Shown: positions 1 through 6,054 of the stretch, one piece after another
Numbering within the stretch: position 1 is the stretch's first letter
Layout of the letters: each line of letters opens with the position of its first letter
Assembly: GCA_021784975.1 (NCBI GenBank)
Contig: JAJYGU010000483.1
Coordinates: 1-6,205, forward strand
Origin: Planctomycetota bacterium
Lineage (GTDB): Bacteria > Planctomycetota > Planctomycetia > Pirellulales > Thermoguttaceae
Direction: 5' to 3'
Length of the DNA stretch: 6,205 bases
Made by a program: the position numbers and the translations under genes
The notes under the pieces: generated by a model
Databases searched by the model: none
Told to the model about the DNA's origin: nothing
Seen by the model: the letters and a program-made list of their open reading frames with translations, nothing else

Positions 1-4
1 CATA

Positions 5-137
5 GTAGCTGTTCACGGTGTGAAACCCCTTGTTTTCAGCCTGTTTTTTCCAGGCGGACCACCAAATCCAGGAAAAATCGGAGGGCTGACATCCAAAAAT
101 GCCTTGTTTTCCAGGGTTTCACACCGTGAACGGCTAC
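5..137. mobile_element. MITE-like element with 24-bp inverted ends
   Basis: Positions 5-28 and 114-137 are inverted copies of each other, matching at 23 of 24 positions (the exception is 10 against 132). The core arm reads GTTCACGGTGTGAAACCC on the left and its reverse complement on the right. The 85-bp interior contains a small stem at 39-43/51-55 and a second CCTTGTTTTC copy (28-37 and 102-111), but no transposase. Recognisable ORF6N homology on the minus strand stops at about 139-144, just outside the right arm, which is what an insertion would produce. The element is short, non-coding and has long perfect-looking ends, so a MITE or a similar non-autonomous element is the best reading. A target-site duplication cannot be judged because only four bases lie to its left. 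A folded RNA or a REP-type repeat remains possible. Confidence 0.55.
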
Positions 138-324
138 ACCTCAGGTTTGAGGCCGCAAGTTGTGACCTCAAGACGCCCCACTCGTCGCCCATGAGCTGGA
201 ACGCAAAATCCTCGGGAAACCGCCCGATGTTTCGCTTGACCCCTTGAACCATGGCCTTGGTGGGAACGGCGTAGAACGCGGCCAACTGCTCGTCGAGCAG
301 CACCTTCTGGCCGCGCACGACCAT
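13..324 (-). pseudogene. ORF6N-domain protein, N-terminal fragment cut by the MITE-like element
   Basis: Residues 3-61 fit the ORF6N family, phage- and island-associated DNA-binding proteins. The visible signatures are VRGQKVLLDEQLAAFYAV, then VKRNIGRFPEDFAFQL at about 29-44, then WGVLRSQLAASN at 49-60. The usual continuation (a GGRRY/AFTEQGVAML-type stretch) is missing. From residue 62 the reading frame runs into the inverted-repeat element and ends at a TGA inside its left arm, so the last 40 or so residues are translated element sequence. The start at 322-324 gives a normal N-terminus for this family, although some members have a short extra leader. The remainder of the gene, if it survives, lies to the left of the window. 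It points away from the ars genes and is probably unrelated to arsenic. Family assignment is fairly secure; function in the cell is not, and the product is unlikely to be active. Confidence 0.7.
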
Positions 325-464
325 AATTGAACTTGTCTCTTTTTCGCTCTCTTATTGTAATGGCTCCGCAGAGATAAGGCGATAGGGACAGTTGTGCGAT
401 CCCTATCGCGAGGCCGGCCGACGGCCGCCCAACCGCCCACTAGTCGCCTCTTATTGACGCTCGT
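325..464. other. Non-coding spacer between the ORF6N fragment and the left mnmG remnant
   Basis: I see no gene here. The segment is the upstream region of the minus-strand ORF6N gene and contains one clear structure, a perfect 10-bp inverted repeat at 379-409, followed by a GC-rich run (GGCCGGCCGACGGCCG). From about 440 it begins to resemble the region just upstream of the right-hand mnmG remnant, sharing TATTG-CGCTCGTATGATG, so the left direct repeat starts before the ATG. Confidence 0.6.
379..409. repeat. Perfect 10-bp inverted repeat with 11-nt loop
   Basis: GCGATAGGGA at 379-388 is exactly complementary to TCCCTATCGC at 400-409. No T-run follows on either strand, so a classical intrinsic terminator is not supported. 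It lies about 55 bp upstream of the ORF6N start and could be an operator for that gene, a REP-type unit or the end of another small element. Confidence 0.6.
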
Positions 465-636
465 ATGATGAAACAAATGATCGCCGGCAACGGGTTCGAT
501 TTCGACGTGCTTGTGATTGGCGCCGGTCATGCCGGCGTCGAAGCTGCCCTGGCGGCTGCGCGGATGGGAGCAAACACCAGGCTGGTGACGAGCGATCTCG
601 AAGCCTTTGCGGCATATCGGCAAGCCCGCCATAGGC
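440..636 (+). repeat. Left copy of mnmG-5' direct repeat flanking the ars module
   Basis: This stretch matches 5664-5865 in the same orientation. By hand alignment the first 45 codons agree at about 84% of bases, including an identical 26-bp block (519-544 against 5746-5771). Similarity begins some 25 bp before the ATG and can be followed, across a small deletion near 616-618, to the NPAIG-like codons ending at 636. The copies have diverged too far to be a very recent duplication. Confidence 0.7.
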
Positions 637-665
637 TCCCAATCTGGATGGCGTGGCGGCAATGA
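465..665 (+). pseudogene. mnmG: Left mnmG (gidA) 5' remnant, frameshifted
   Basis: MnmG is the FAD-binding subunit of the MnmE-MnmG complex that modifies U34 of some tRNAs; an intact protein has about 600-650 residues. Only the N-terminal Rossmann segment survives here: DFDVLVIGAGHAGVEAALAA at residues 12-31, carrying the GxGxxG dinucleotide-binding motif, then MGANTRLVTSDL. After codon 45 the annotated frame loses similarity and stops at 663-665. Moving to the next frame recovers G-K-P-A-I-G at 619-636, aligned with C-N-P-A-I-G of MnmG and of the right-hand copy. That implies loss of two bases near 616-618. The remnant ends shortly before the arsR1 promoter. It cannot encode a working enzyme and is best read as a scar of insertion or recombination at mnmG. 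Confidence 0.75.
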
Positions 666-686
666 AAACAGCGTCGGAAGACCCTG

Positions 687-714
687 TTGACGCTGCGGCT
701 TGATCGGGTATAAT
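687..714 (+). promoter_or_regulatory. Sigma70-type promoter of arsR1-acr3
   Basis: TTGACG at 687-692 and a perfect TATAAT at 709-714 are separated by 16 bp. Transcription would start near 721, leaving a leader of only about 20 nt before the arsR1 ATG. A short AGGTG at 734-738 provides a ribosome-binding site five bases from the ATG. This is the only promoter in the window with a near-consensus match at both boxes. Confidence 0.75.
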
Positions 715-717
715 TCG

Positions 718-734
718 TTATATGGCGATATGTA
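718..734. promoter_or_regulatory. Candidate ArsR operator overlapping the transcription start
   Basis: ATATG occurs at 720-724 and again at 728-732, giving ATAT-GGCG-ATAT, which is symmetrical at its ATAT arms. It sits immediately after the -10 box, where an autorepressing ArsR would block initiation. AT-rich, imperfectly symmetrical sites are usual for ArsR/SmtB repressors. The assignment rests on position and symmetry only; no consensus for this protein is known to me. Confidence 0.4.
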
Positions 735-743
735 GGTGTATCC

Positions 744-1109
744 ATGCGCGACCTAATGGCGGTAATTAAAGCCCTCGCCGACGAGAACCGGGTCCGAATC
801 CTCTGGGCGGTCCAAGGTCGGGAACTGTGTGTTTGCCAGATCGTGGAGCTGCTGGGGCTGGCCCAGTCCACGGTCTCCAAGCACGTCTCGATCCTTCACC
901 AGGCACGGCTGGTCGAAAGCCGCAAGGACGGACGGTGGATGTTTTATCGCGCTGCGGACGCGGATTCACCCGTCGAGGCCCGCGAGATCGCTGCTGTGGT
1001 TTCCAAGCTGCTTGCCAGCGACCCGGAAGCTGCCGAGGACGCCAAGCGGCTGAAGCGGATTATAAAAATCGGCCGAGACGAGTTGTGCCGGAGGCACAGC
1101 CGATGCTGA
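744..1109 (+). CDS. arsR: ArsR1, CVC-type arsenite-responsive repressor
   Basis: This is an ArsR/SmtB-family winged-helix repressor of 121 residues, a typical length. It would bind the operon promoter and release it when As(III) or Sb(III) binds. The core reads ALADENRVRIL (10-20), ELCVCQIVELLGL (27-39), then the recognition helix QSTVSKHVSILHQARLV (41-57) and the wing at SRKDGRWMFYR (59-69). Cys29 and Cys31 form the CVC pair that corresponds to the metalloid site of the E. coli/R773-type ArsR; the third cysteine of that site is absent. Two more cysteines lie at the C-terminus (115 and 121) and could contribute. The start fits the AGGTG site and the family N-terminus. acr3 follows after 61 bp. 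Autoregulation is inferred from the promoter arrangement. Confidence 0.93.
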   Translation: MRDLMAVIKALADENRVRILWAVQGRELCVCQIVELLGLAQSTVSKHVSILHQARLVESRKDGRWMFYRAADADSPVEAREIAAVVSKLLASDPEAAEDAKRLKRIIKIGRDELCRRHSRC

Positions 1110-1170
1110 AGGTGCCGCTCCTCTGCACCGACCAGATTCAATCAAACAATAGCGGCATGAGGCGTGCCCA

Positions 1171-2316
1171 ATGAACAAGATCGCAGCACCCAAGGGCAGG
1201 CTCTCCTTCCTGGACCGCTACCTGACGGTCTGGATTTTCCTGGCAATGGCGGTCGGGGTGGGGGCCGGATACCTGGCGCCCGGCGTCGAGGCTTTCATCA
1301 ATTTCTTCCAGGTAGGCACGACCAACGTCCCCATCGCCATCGGGTTGATCCTGATGATGTACCCGCCGCTGGCCAAGGTGAAATACGAAGAACTGGGCGA
1401 CGTGTTTCGCAATTGGAAGGTGCTTGGATTGTCGCTGGTTCAAAACTGGGTCGTCGGCCCGATCCTGATGTTCTTTCTCGCTATTCTGCTGTTGCGCGGC
1501 TATCCCGAATACATGGTCGGCCTGATTATGATTGGGCTGGCGCGGTGCATCGCAATGGTGATCGTGTGGAACGAGTTGGCCAAAGGCGACACGGAATACT
1601 GTGCCGGCCTGGTAGCCTTCAACAGCATCTTCCAGGTGCTCTTCTACAGCCTCTATGCCTGGATTTTCATCACGGTCCTGCCACCGCTTTTCGGCCTGAG
1701 CGGAAGCGTGGTGCAAGTCAGCATGGGACAGATCGCCAAAAGCGTTTTCATCTACCTGGGCATTCCCTTCCTCGCCGGGATGTTCACGAGGCTCGTGTTG
1801 GGGAAGGCCAAGGGGAAGCCTTGGTACGAGCGGGTCTTTATCCCGAAAATCAGCCCGATCACGCTGGTCGCCCTGTTGTTCACGATCATGGTCATGTTCA
1901 GCCTCAAGGGGCAGTTGATCGTCACGATTCCCTTGGACGTGCTACGAGTGGCCCTGCCGCTGTTGATCTACTTTGTGGTGATGTTTCTGGTGAGCTTCTG
2001 GATGGGCAAGAAGGTTGGAGCGGACTACTCCCAGACTGCCACCCTCTCCTTTACGGCCGCCAGCAATAACTTCGAGTTGGCCATTGCCGTGGCGGTAGCG
2101 GTGTTCGGGATCAACTCCGGCGCTGCCTTCGCCGCCGTGATCGGCCCGCTGGTCGAGGTGCCCGTGTTGATCGGCTTGGTGAACGTGGCGCTCTACTTCC
2201 AGCGGCGCTACTTTGGGGAGGCGGTGAAGAGCGATCTGGCAGTACACGCCGCGGCGGGAGCCAAGGAGGCGTGCCCGCGCAGCCGAGTCATTGCCGATGC
2301 GCCCCGCCGGGAGTAG
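1171..2316 (+). CDS. acr3: Acr3-family arsenite efflux transporter
   Basis: Acr3 is an inner-membrane antiporter of the bile/arsenite/riboflavin transporter superfamily that expels As(III) as arsenite. At 381 residues the protein is full length with about ten hydrophobic segments, starting near 17-37. Family signatures are clear: GLARCIAMVIVWNELA (122-137), containing the essential transport cysteine Cys126, and TAASNNFELAIAVAVAVFG (295-313), containing the conserved Glu302. Other family marks are the TNVPIAIGLILMMYPPLAKV segment (51-70) and GPLVEVPVLIGLVNVALY (325-342). The C-terminal tail from about 350 is longer and polar, with Cys368. A GAGG at 1159-1162 lies eight bases before the ATG. 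It shares the arsR1 promoter and is the main resistance determinant here. Genes of this family are often labelled arsB, but it is not related to the true ArsB family. Confidence 0.96.
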   Translation: MNKIAAPKGRLSFLDRYLTVWIFLAMAVGVGAGYLAPGVEAFINFFQVGTTNVPIAIGLILMMYPPLAKVKYEELGDVFRNWKVLGLSLVQNWVVGPILMFFLAILLLRGYPEYMVGLIMIGLARCIAMVIVWNELAKGDTEYCAGLVAFNSIFQVLFYSLYAWIFITVLPPLFGLSGSVVQVSMGQIAKSVFIYLGIPFLAGMFTRLVLGKAKGKPWYERVFIPKISPITLVALLFTIMVMFSLKGQLIVTIPLDVLRVALPLLIYFVVMFLVSFWMGKKVGADYSQTATLSFTAASNNFELAIAVAVAVFGINSGAAFAAVIGPLVEVPVLIGLVNVALYFQRRYFGEAVKSDLAVHAAAGAKEACPRSRVIADAPRRE

Positions 2317-2529
2317 GTCAATGAAGGAACTTGCAGTGGCGGATGGGTAGGACAGTCTCCGAGTCAAGAAGATTCCGGCAAGAAAATATCGAAAAAGTCC
2401 CAGAAAGCGGCTGCTCCATATATGCACTCATCCGAATATATGCTATACAAGGGGCTCGCTGGATTGGGTCGCGGTTTCGGCCAAGACCTCTAGAGTCTCT
2501 GTGCGAACCCCGTATTCAGGAGAAGAAAG
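2317..2529 (+). promoter_or_regulatory. Spacer with repeated ATATATGC motif, possible second control region
   Basis: This 213-bp gap is the only long break within the ars genes. ATATATGC occurs twice, at 2418-2425 and 2436-2443, exactly 18 bp apart start to start, so both copies fall close to the same DNA face. TATGCTATAC immediately follows (2439-2448) and could supply a weak -10 box, but no good -35 is visible. The motif resembles the ATATG pair in front of arsR1, so an ArsR-regulated internal promoter for the downstream four genes is plausible. CTCTAGAG at 2488-2495 is a short palindrome. No terminator is seen after acr3, so read-through is also likely. Confidence 0.35.
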
Positions 2530-3330
2530 ATGTTCGGAACATTGAGGATGAACCGGTCCGCGATGCTGACATCGCTGGTAGTGTTGAGCCTTTCAATCGC
2601 GGCTCTCACAAGCACAGCCGCACCAATGGCCGGCGAAACGGGTGTGGCCGCTGCCGCCAGCCCCGGAATCGCCGCCATCGAGAAGGCGGCCAAGGCCAAC
2701 AAATATCTTTTCATCTTCTTCTACACGGGCCAAGACTCGCAGACCGCTGCGATGAACGGCGTCTTCCAGGCGGCGATGGCGAAGATGACCGATCGGGCCG
2801 ATTCCCTAGCGATCTACGCTGCCGACCCCGCCGAGAAGGCGATCATCGACAAGTTCGCAATACGTGGGGCTCCCATGCCGCTGGTGCTGGCGATCGCGCC
2901 GACCGGCGCTCCCACCAAGGCTTTTCCCAAGCAGTTCGACGAAGAGCAGCTCCAGAAAGCGTTCGTCACCCCCTGCACCGCCAAGTGCATGAAGGCGATT
3001 ATGGATCGGCATACGATCCTGCTGTGCGTGCAGAGTGGCAAGACCCAGTTCAACGAAGAGGCGATGCAGGGAGTCAAAGCGTTCAAGGACGATCCACAAT
3101 ACACTAAAGGAACAGAGATCGTCATGCTCAATCCAACCGATAAAGCCGAGCAACCGTTCCTCAAGGCCCTTCAGGTTGATTCGCGGACGACTTCAGCGGT
3201 TACGCTGCTGGTGATGCCGCCCGGTGCCCCGGTTGCCCGCTTTGCCGGCGCAGTGACCAAGGAACAGATCGAGGCCGCGGTCAAGGCGGCAGCCTCCGGC
3301 TGCGGCCCGAATTGCAGTTGTCATCACTAG
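2530..3330 (+). CDS. Exported, probably tandem thioredoxin-fold-like protein with Cys-rich tail
   Basis: I do not recognise a named family. Residues 1-35 look like a Sec signal peptide: basic start with Arg6 and Arg9, hydrophobic 11-27, then Ala-rich sites around 29-34, with no lipobox. Residues 58-145 have a thioredoxin-like pattern: a hydrophobic strand YLFIFFYTG (59-67), a helix, and GAPMPLVLAIAPTG (113-126), resembling the strand that follows the cis-proline. The place where CxxC would lie (about 68-75, QDSQTAAM) has no cysteine. Residues 161-252 repeat the pattern more weakly. Six cysteines are present: Cys149 and Cys153 in the linker, Cys166, and Cys258, Cys262 and Cys264 in the C-terminal CGPNCSCHH, a good thiophilic metal or metalloid site. 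An AGGAG at 2518-2522 supports the start. The permease follows 13 bp later. A periplasmic arsenic-binding or chaperone role is inference. ArsF-like Trx proteins are an alternative, but the missing CxxC argues against it. Confidence 0.8.
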   Translation: MFGTLRMNRSAMLTSLVVLSLSIAALTSTAAPMAGETGVAAAASPGIAAIEKAAKANKYLFIFFYTGQDSQTAAMNGVFQAAMAKMTDRADSLAIYAADPAEKAIIDKFAIRGAPMPLVLAIAPTGAPTKAFPKQFDEEQLQKAFVTPCTAKCMKAIMDRHTILLCVQSGKTQFNEEAMQGVKAFKDDPQYTKGTEIVMLNPTDKAEQPFLKALQVDSRTTSAVTLLVMPPGAPVARFAGAVTKEQIEAAVKAAASGCGPNCSCHH

Positions 3331-3340
3331 GAGGTGTGAA
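3329..3340 (+). promoter_or_regulatory. Perfect Shine-Dalgarno overlapping the upstream stop (permease)
   Basis: AGGAGGTGTGAA overlaps the TAG stop (3328-3330) of the preceding gene and ends three bases before the permease ATG at 3344. The same 12 bases recur at 4545-4556 before the ATPase gene. Stop and ribosome-binding site overlap favours translational coupling. Confidence 0.75.
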
Positions 3341-3343
3341 CTG

Positions 3344-4555
3344 ATGCGACTTAGAACCCTTGTGTTGCGCGAAATCTTCGAGCGTAAGAGCCAACTGTTG
3401 ACCAGTTTCCTGGCGATCCTGCTGGGGATCACGGTCATCGTGTCGATCAAGAACATCACCTACTACTCCGAAAAGGCCGTAGCCAGAGAGATGGACTCCT
3501 TGGGAGCTAACGTACTGGTGCTGCCCAAGTCGGCGACGCTGCAAGACTACTACGCAGCCGACTTGCAAAGCCAGACGATGCCGGAAGAATACGTTACGAC
3601 TCTGGCGATGTCGGACCTGGCTGGCTTGGACAATATCTCCCCGAAGCTGTCGGTGCCGATCGAGTTGCAAGGCAAGACCTTCACGCTCACCGGCATCCTG
3701 CCCAAGAGTGAGTTCCAGGCCAAGGCCGCCTGGGGCGGGGCGGGCATCTTCTCGCGGCCCATCGGCTGCGGGGCTTCGGTGGGCATGATGGGATCGACGG
3801 ACAAGAAGACCTTGGCCCGCAAGCGAGTCATCGAGACCCTCGAAGACAACGAGGTCCTCGTCGGTGCCGACGTGGCCAGCAAGCTCGGGCTGAAGGACGG
3901 CGGCAAGCTCAACGTGCTTGGCAAGACCTTCAGCATCAGCGCGGTTCTGCCACAAACCGGCACCGTGGACGATTCGCGGGTCTTTGCCCACTTGCACGTC
4001 GTCCAGGACTTGTCGAAGAGGGGACCGGTCATCAACGCCATCGAAGTGATTGGCTGCTGCATGGAGATTTCCAAGGGGTTGGTGGAGAAGATCAACCACC
4101 TGCTGCCCGACGCCAAGGTGGTAACCATCGCGCAGATCACCACCACGCAGCAGAACGTCAACCGGATGATGTCGAACCTCTCGCTCATGTTCCTGGTGAT
4201 TATTATCTTCGTGGGCGGGGCGAGCATCGCCAACTATATGTACGCCAACGTCTTCGAGCGGCGGCGGGAGATCGGCACCCTGATGGCTTTGGGCGCCAAC
4301 TCGGGCTTGGTGCTGCGGATATTCCTGTTGAAGGCATTGATTCTGGGCGTGGCCGGGGGAATCGGCGGCTATGTGCTCGGCACCATCCTGGCGATGGTCC
4401 TCGGGCCAAAGCTGGCGGGCGTAGTCGTGCTGCCCATGCCGTTTCTGGCGCTGCTGGCGGTCGGTATCTCCGTGGCCCTGGCGCTGGCGGCCAGTTATTT
4501 CCCCGCCCGGCGGGCAGCCCGGCTTGACCCCTGTGCCACCTTCCAGGAGGTGTGA
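3344..4555 (+). CDS. FtsX/MacB-like ABC transporter permease
   Basis: The product has 403 residues and the layout of the MacB/LolCE/FtsX (type VII) permeases. There is one N-terminal membrane helix (about 18-36), a large extracytoplasmic domain (about 40-275), then three helices at about 280-298, 326-354 and 363-386. FERRREIGTLMALGA (304-318) is the typical cytoplasmic coupling segment after TM2, and PARRAARLDP (387-396) is the family's C-terminal signature. Such permeases do not usually form a classical import channel; they transmit ATPase movement to the periplasmic side. The external domain carries Cys142 in an IGCGAS loop and a vicinal pair Cys238-Cys239, which is noteworthy beside arsenic genes. 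The partner ATPase begins four bases after the stop. No membrane-fusion adaptor or outer-membrane channel is encoded here. MacAB has been linked to arsenite tolerance in Agrobacterium, but the substrate of this system is unknown. Confidence 0.9.
   Translation: MRLRTLVLREIFERKSQLLTSFLAILLGITVIVSIKNITYYSEKAVAREMDSLGANVLVLPKSATLQDYYAADLQSQTMPEEYVTTLAMSDLAGLDNISPKLSVPIELQGKTFTLTGILPKSEFQAKAAWGGAGIFSRPIGCGASVGMMGSTDKKTLARKRVIETLEDNEVLVGADVASKLGLKDGGKLNVLGKTFSISAVLPQTGTVDDSRVFAHLHVVQDLSKRGPVINAIEVIGCCMEISKGLVEKINHLLPDAKVVTIAQITTTQQNVNRMMSNLSLMFLVIIIFVGGASIANYMYANVFERRREIGTLMALGANSGLVLRIFLLKALILGVAGGIGGYVLGTILAMVLGPKLAGVVVLPMPFLALLAVGISVALALAASYFPARRAARLDPCATFQEV
4545..4552 (+). promoter_or_regulatory. 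Perfect Shine-Dalgarno inside the permease 3' end (ATPase)
   Basis: AGGAGGTG precedes the ATPase ATG (4559) by six bases and lies within the last permease codons; the stop TGA is at 4553-4555. It fixes the ATPase start at 4559, rather than at the second ATG at 4568, and supports coupled translation of the two subunits. Confidence 0.75.
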
Positions 4556-4558
4556 ATC

Positions 4559-5269
<711 letters not shown>

Positions 5270-5281
5270 ATCTAAACCGAT

Positions 5282-5656
5282 ATGGCAAAGACGAAGCAGG
5301 TCGAAGTCCTGGACGGTATTGATGCGATGTTCCGCGCGTTTTCCGACCGGACGCGACTGAGGATTCTCCGCATCTTGCTGGAAGGCGAACTGTGCGTGGG
5401 AGACATCGTGGATATTCTCCGTGCCCCGCAGCCCCGCATTTCTCGGCATCTGGCGTACTTGCGGAAAGCCGGGCTGGTCGATGTCCGCAAGTGCGGTCTA
5501 TGGAAGCACTACTCGCTCACCCCCGCCAAGGACACGTTTCACCGCCGGCTCCTGGAGTGCCTCGAAAAATGCTTTAGCGAAGTGCCGGAGCTAAAGGCCG
5601 ATAATGCCCGCGCTGCCAAGACCAGGAAGTCCGGTGGCTGCTGTCCGCCCTTGTAG
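5282..5656 (+). CDS. arsR: ArsR2, second ArsR-family repressor with C-terminal Cys pair
   Basis: A 124-residue ArsR/SmtB winged-helix repressor, only distantly similar to ArsR1. The core reads FRAFSDRTRLRILRILLEGELCVGDIVDIL (17-46), recognition helix PQPRISRHLAYLRKAGLV (49-66), wing at VRKCGLWKHYSL (68-79). The CVC site is broken: Cys38 is followed by Val-Gly. Other cysteines are Cys71 in the wing, Cys93 and Cys97 in a late helix (LECLEKC), and the vicinal Cys120-Cys121 in GGCCPP at the tail. ArsR proteins have evolved metalloid sites at different places, including C-terminal clusters (A. ferrooxidans type) and vicinal pairs selective for methylarsenite (Shewanella type), so this one may respond to another arsenical. 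It has no promoter of its own that I can see, and lies 12 bp after the ATPase. Its likely target is its own unit, perhaps through the repeat at 2418-2443. Confidence 0.92.
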   Translation: MAKTKQVEVLDGIDAMFRAFSDRTRLRILRILLEGELCVGDIVDILRAPQPRISRHLAYLRKAGLVDVRKCGLWKHYSLTPAKDTFHRRLLECLEKCFSEVPELKADNARAAKTRKSGGCCPPL

Positions 5657-5663
5657 CTTGGTT

Positions 5664-5865
5664 GACTGGCGATCTGCCTATTGGCGCTCGTATGATGGAA
5701 CGAATGATCGCCGGCAATGCTCTTGATTTCGACGTTGTGGTGATCGGCGCCGGTCATGCCGGCGTCGAAGCGGCCCTGGCGGCTGCGCGGTTGGGGGCGA
5801 ACACGGCGCTACTGACGAGCGATCTAAAGCGAATCGCCCAGATGAGCTGCAACCCGGCCATCGGC
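5664..5865 (+). repeat. Right copy of mnmG-5' direct repeat flanking the ars module
   Basis: The partner of 440-636 in the same orientation. It begins only about 8 bp after the arsR2 stop codon, so the ars cargo ends sharply where mnmG-related sequence resumes. It keeps the bases before the ATG (TATTGGCGCTCGT) as well as the coding start, and lacks the two-base deletion of the left copy. Confidence 0.7.
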
Positions 5866-6054
5866 CGCGCGGCCAAGGGGCAAATCGCCTGCGAGATCGA
5901 CGCCCTGGGCGGCGGCATGGCACGGGCTATCGACGCGGGCATTCAGTTCCCCATGCCCAACCGCGGCATGGGCTTTTTGGGTCAGCGCCCACCGCACGGT
6001 GAACGGGACCTCATCCAGATCGAAGGGCTTGGTGATCTAATGCAAAAGGCGTAA
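5692..6054 (+). pseudogene. mnmG: Right mnmG (gidA) 5' remnant, truncated and decayed
   Basis: The ATG at 5692 aligns with that of the left copy; an upstream in-frame ATG at 5662 lies outside the homology and is unlikely to be used. It encodes 120 residues against about 600-650 for MnmG. The FAD-binding start is intact (DFDVVVIGAGHAGVEAAL, residues 12-29, GxGxxG), followed by QMSCNPAIG, AKGQIACEIDALGGGMARAID and GIQFPMPNRG. Several family-conserved positions are altered: NPAIGG reads NPAIGR, the usual REID reads CEID, and the usual RMLNRRKGPA region reads PMPNRGMGFLG. Similarity fades near residue 100 and the frame ends at 6052-6054. No tRNA-modifying activity is credible. A functional mnmG must exist elsewhere in the genome. 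Expression through read-through from the ars operon is possible. Confidence 0.75.

Noticed and set aside
5..137. An integron attC site
   Set aside because: Size and inverted arms fit loosely, but the outer RYYYAAC and GTTRRRY boxes are not present in the required form and no integrase is seen.
379..409. An intrinsic terminator
   Set aside because: The stem is good, but no U-run follows on either strand.
454..469. A promoter in front of each mnmG remnant (TTGACG/TTGACT with TATGAT)
   Set aside because: The spacing between the boxes is far too short on the left and about 23 bp on the right, so neither is a credible sigma70 promoter.
1138..1716. A 192-codon open frame on the minus strand
   Set aside because: It is antisense to acr3, whose motifs are unmistakable, and has low-complexity His/Gln/Asp composition.
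2331..3107. A 258-codon plus-strand frame covering the 2317-2529 gap
   Set aside because: It overlaps most of the exported protein in another frame, is Arg/Gly-rich, and has no signal peptide, family motif or good ribosome-binding site.
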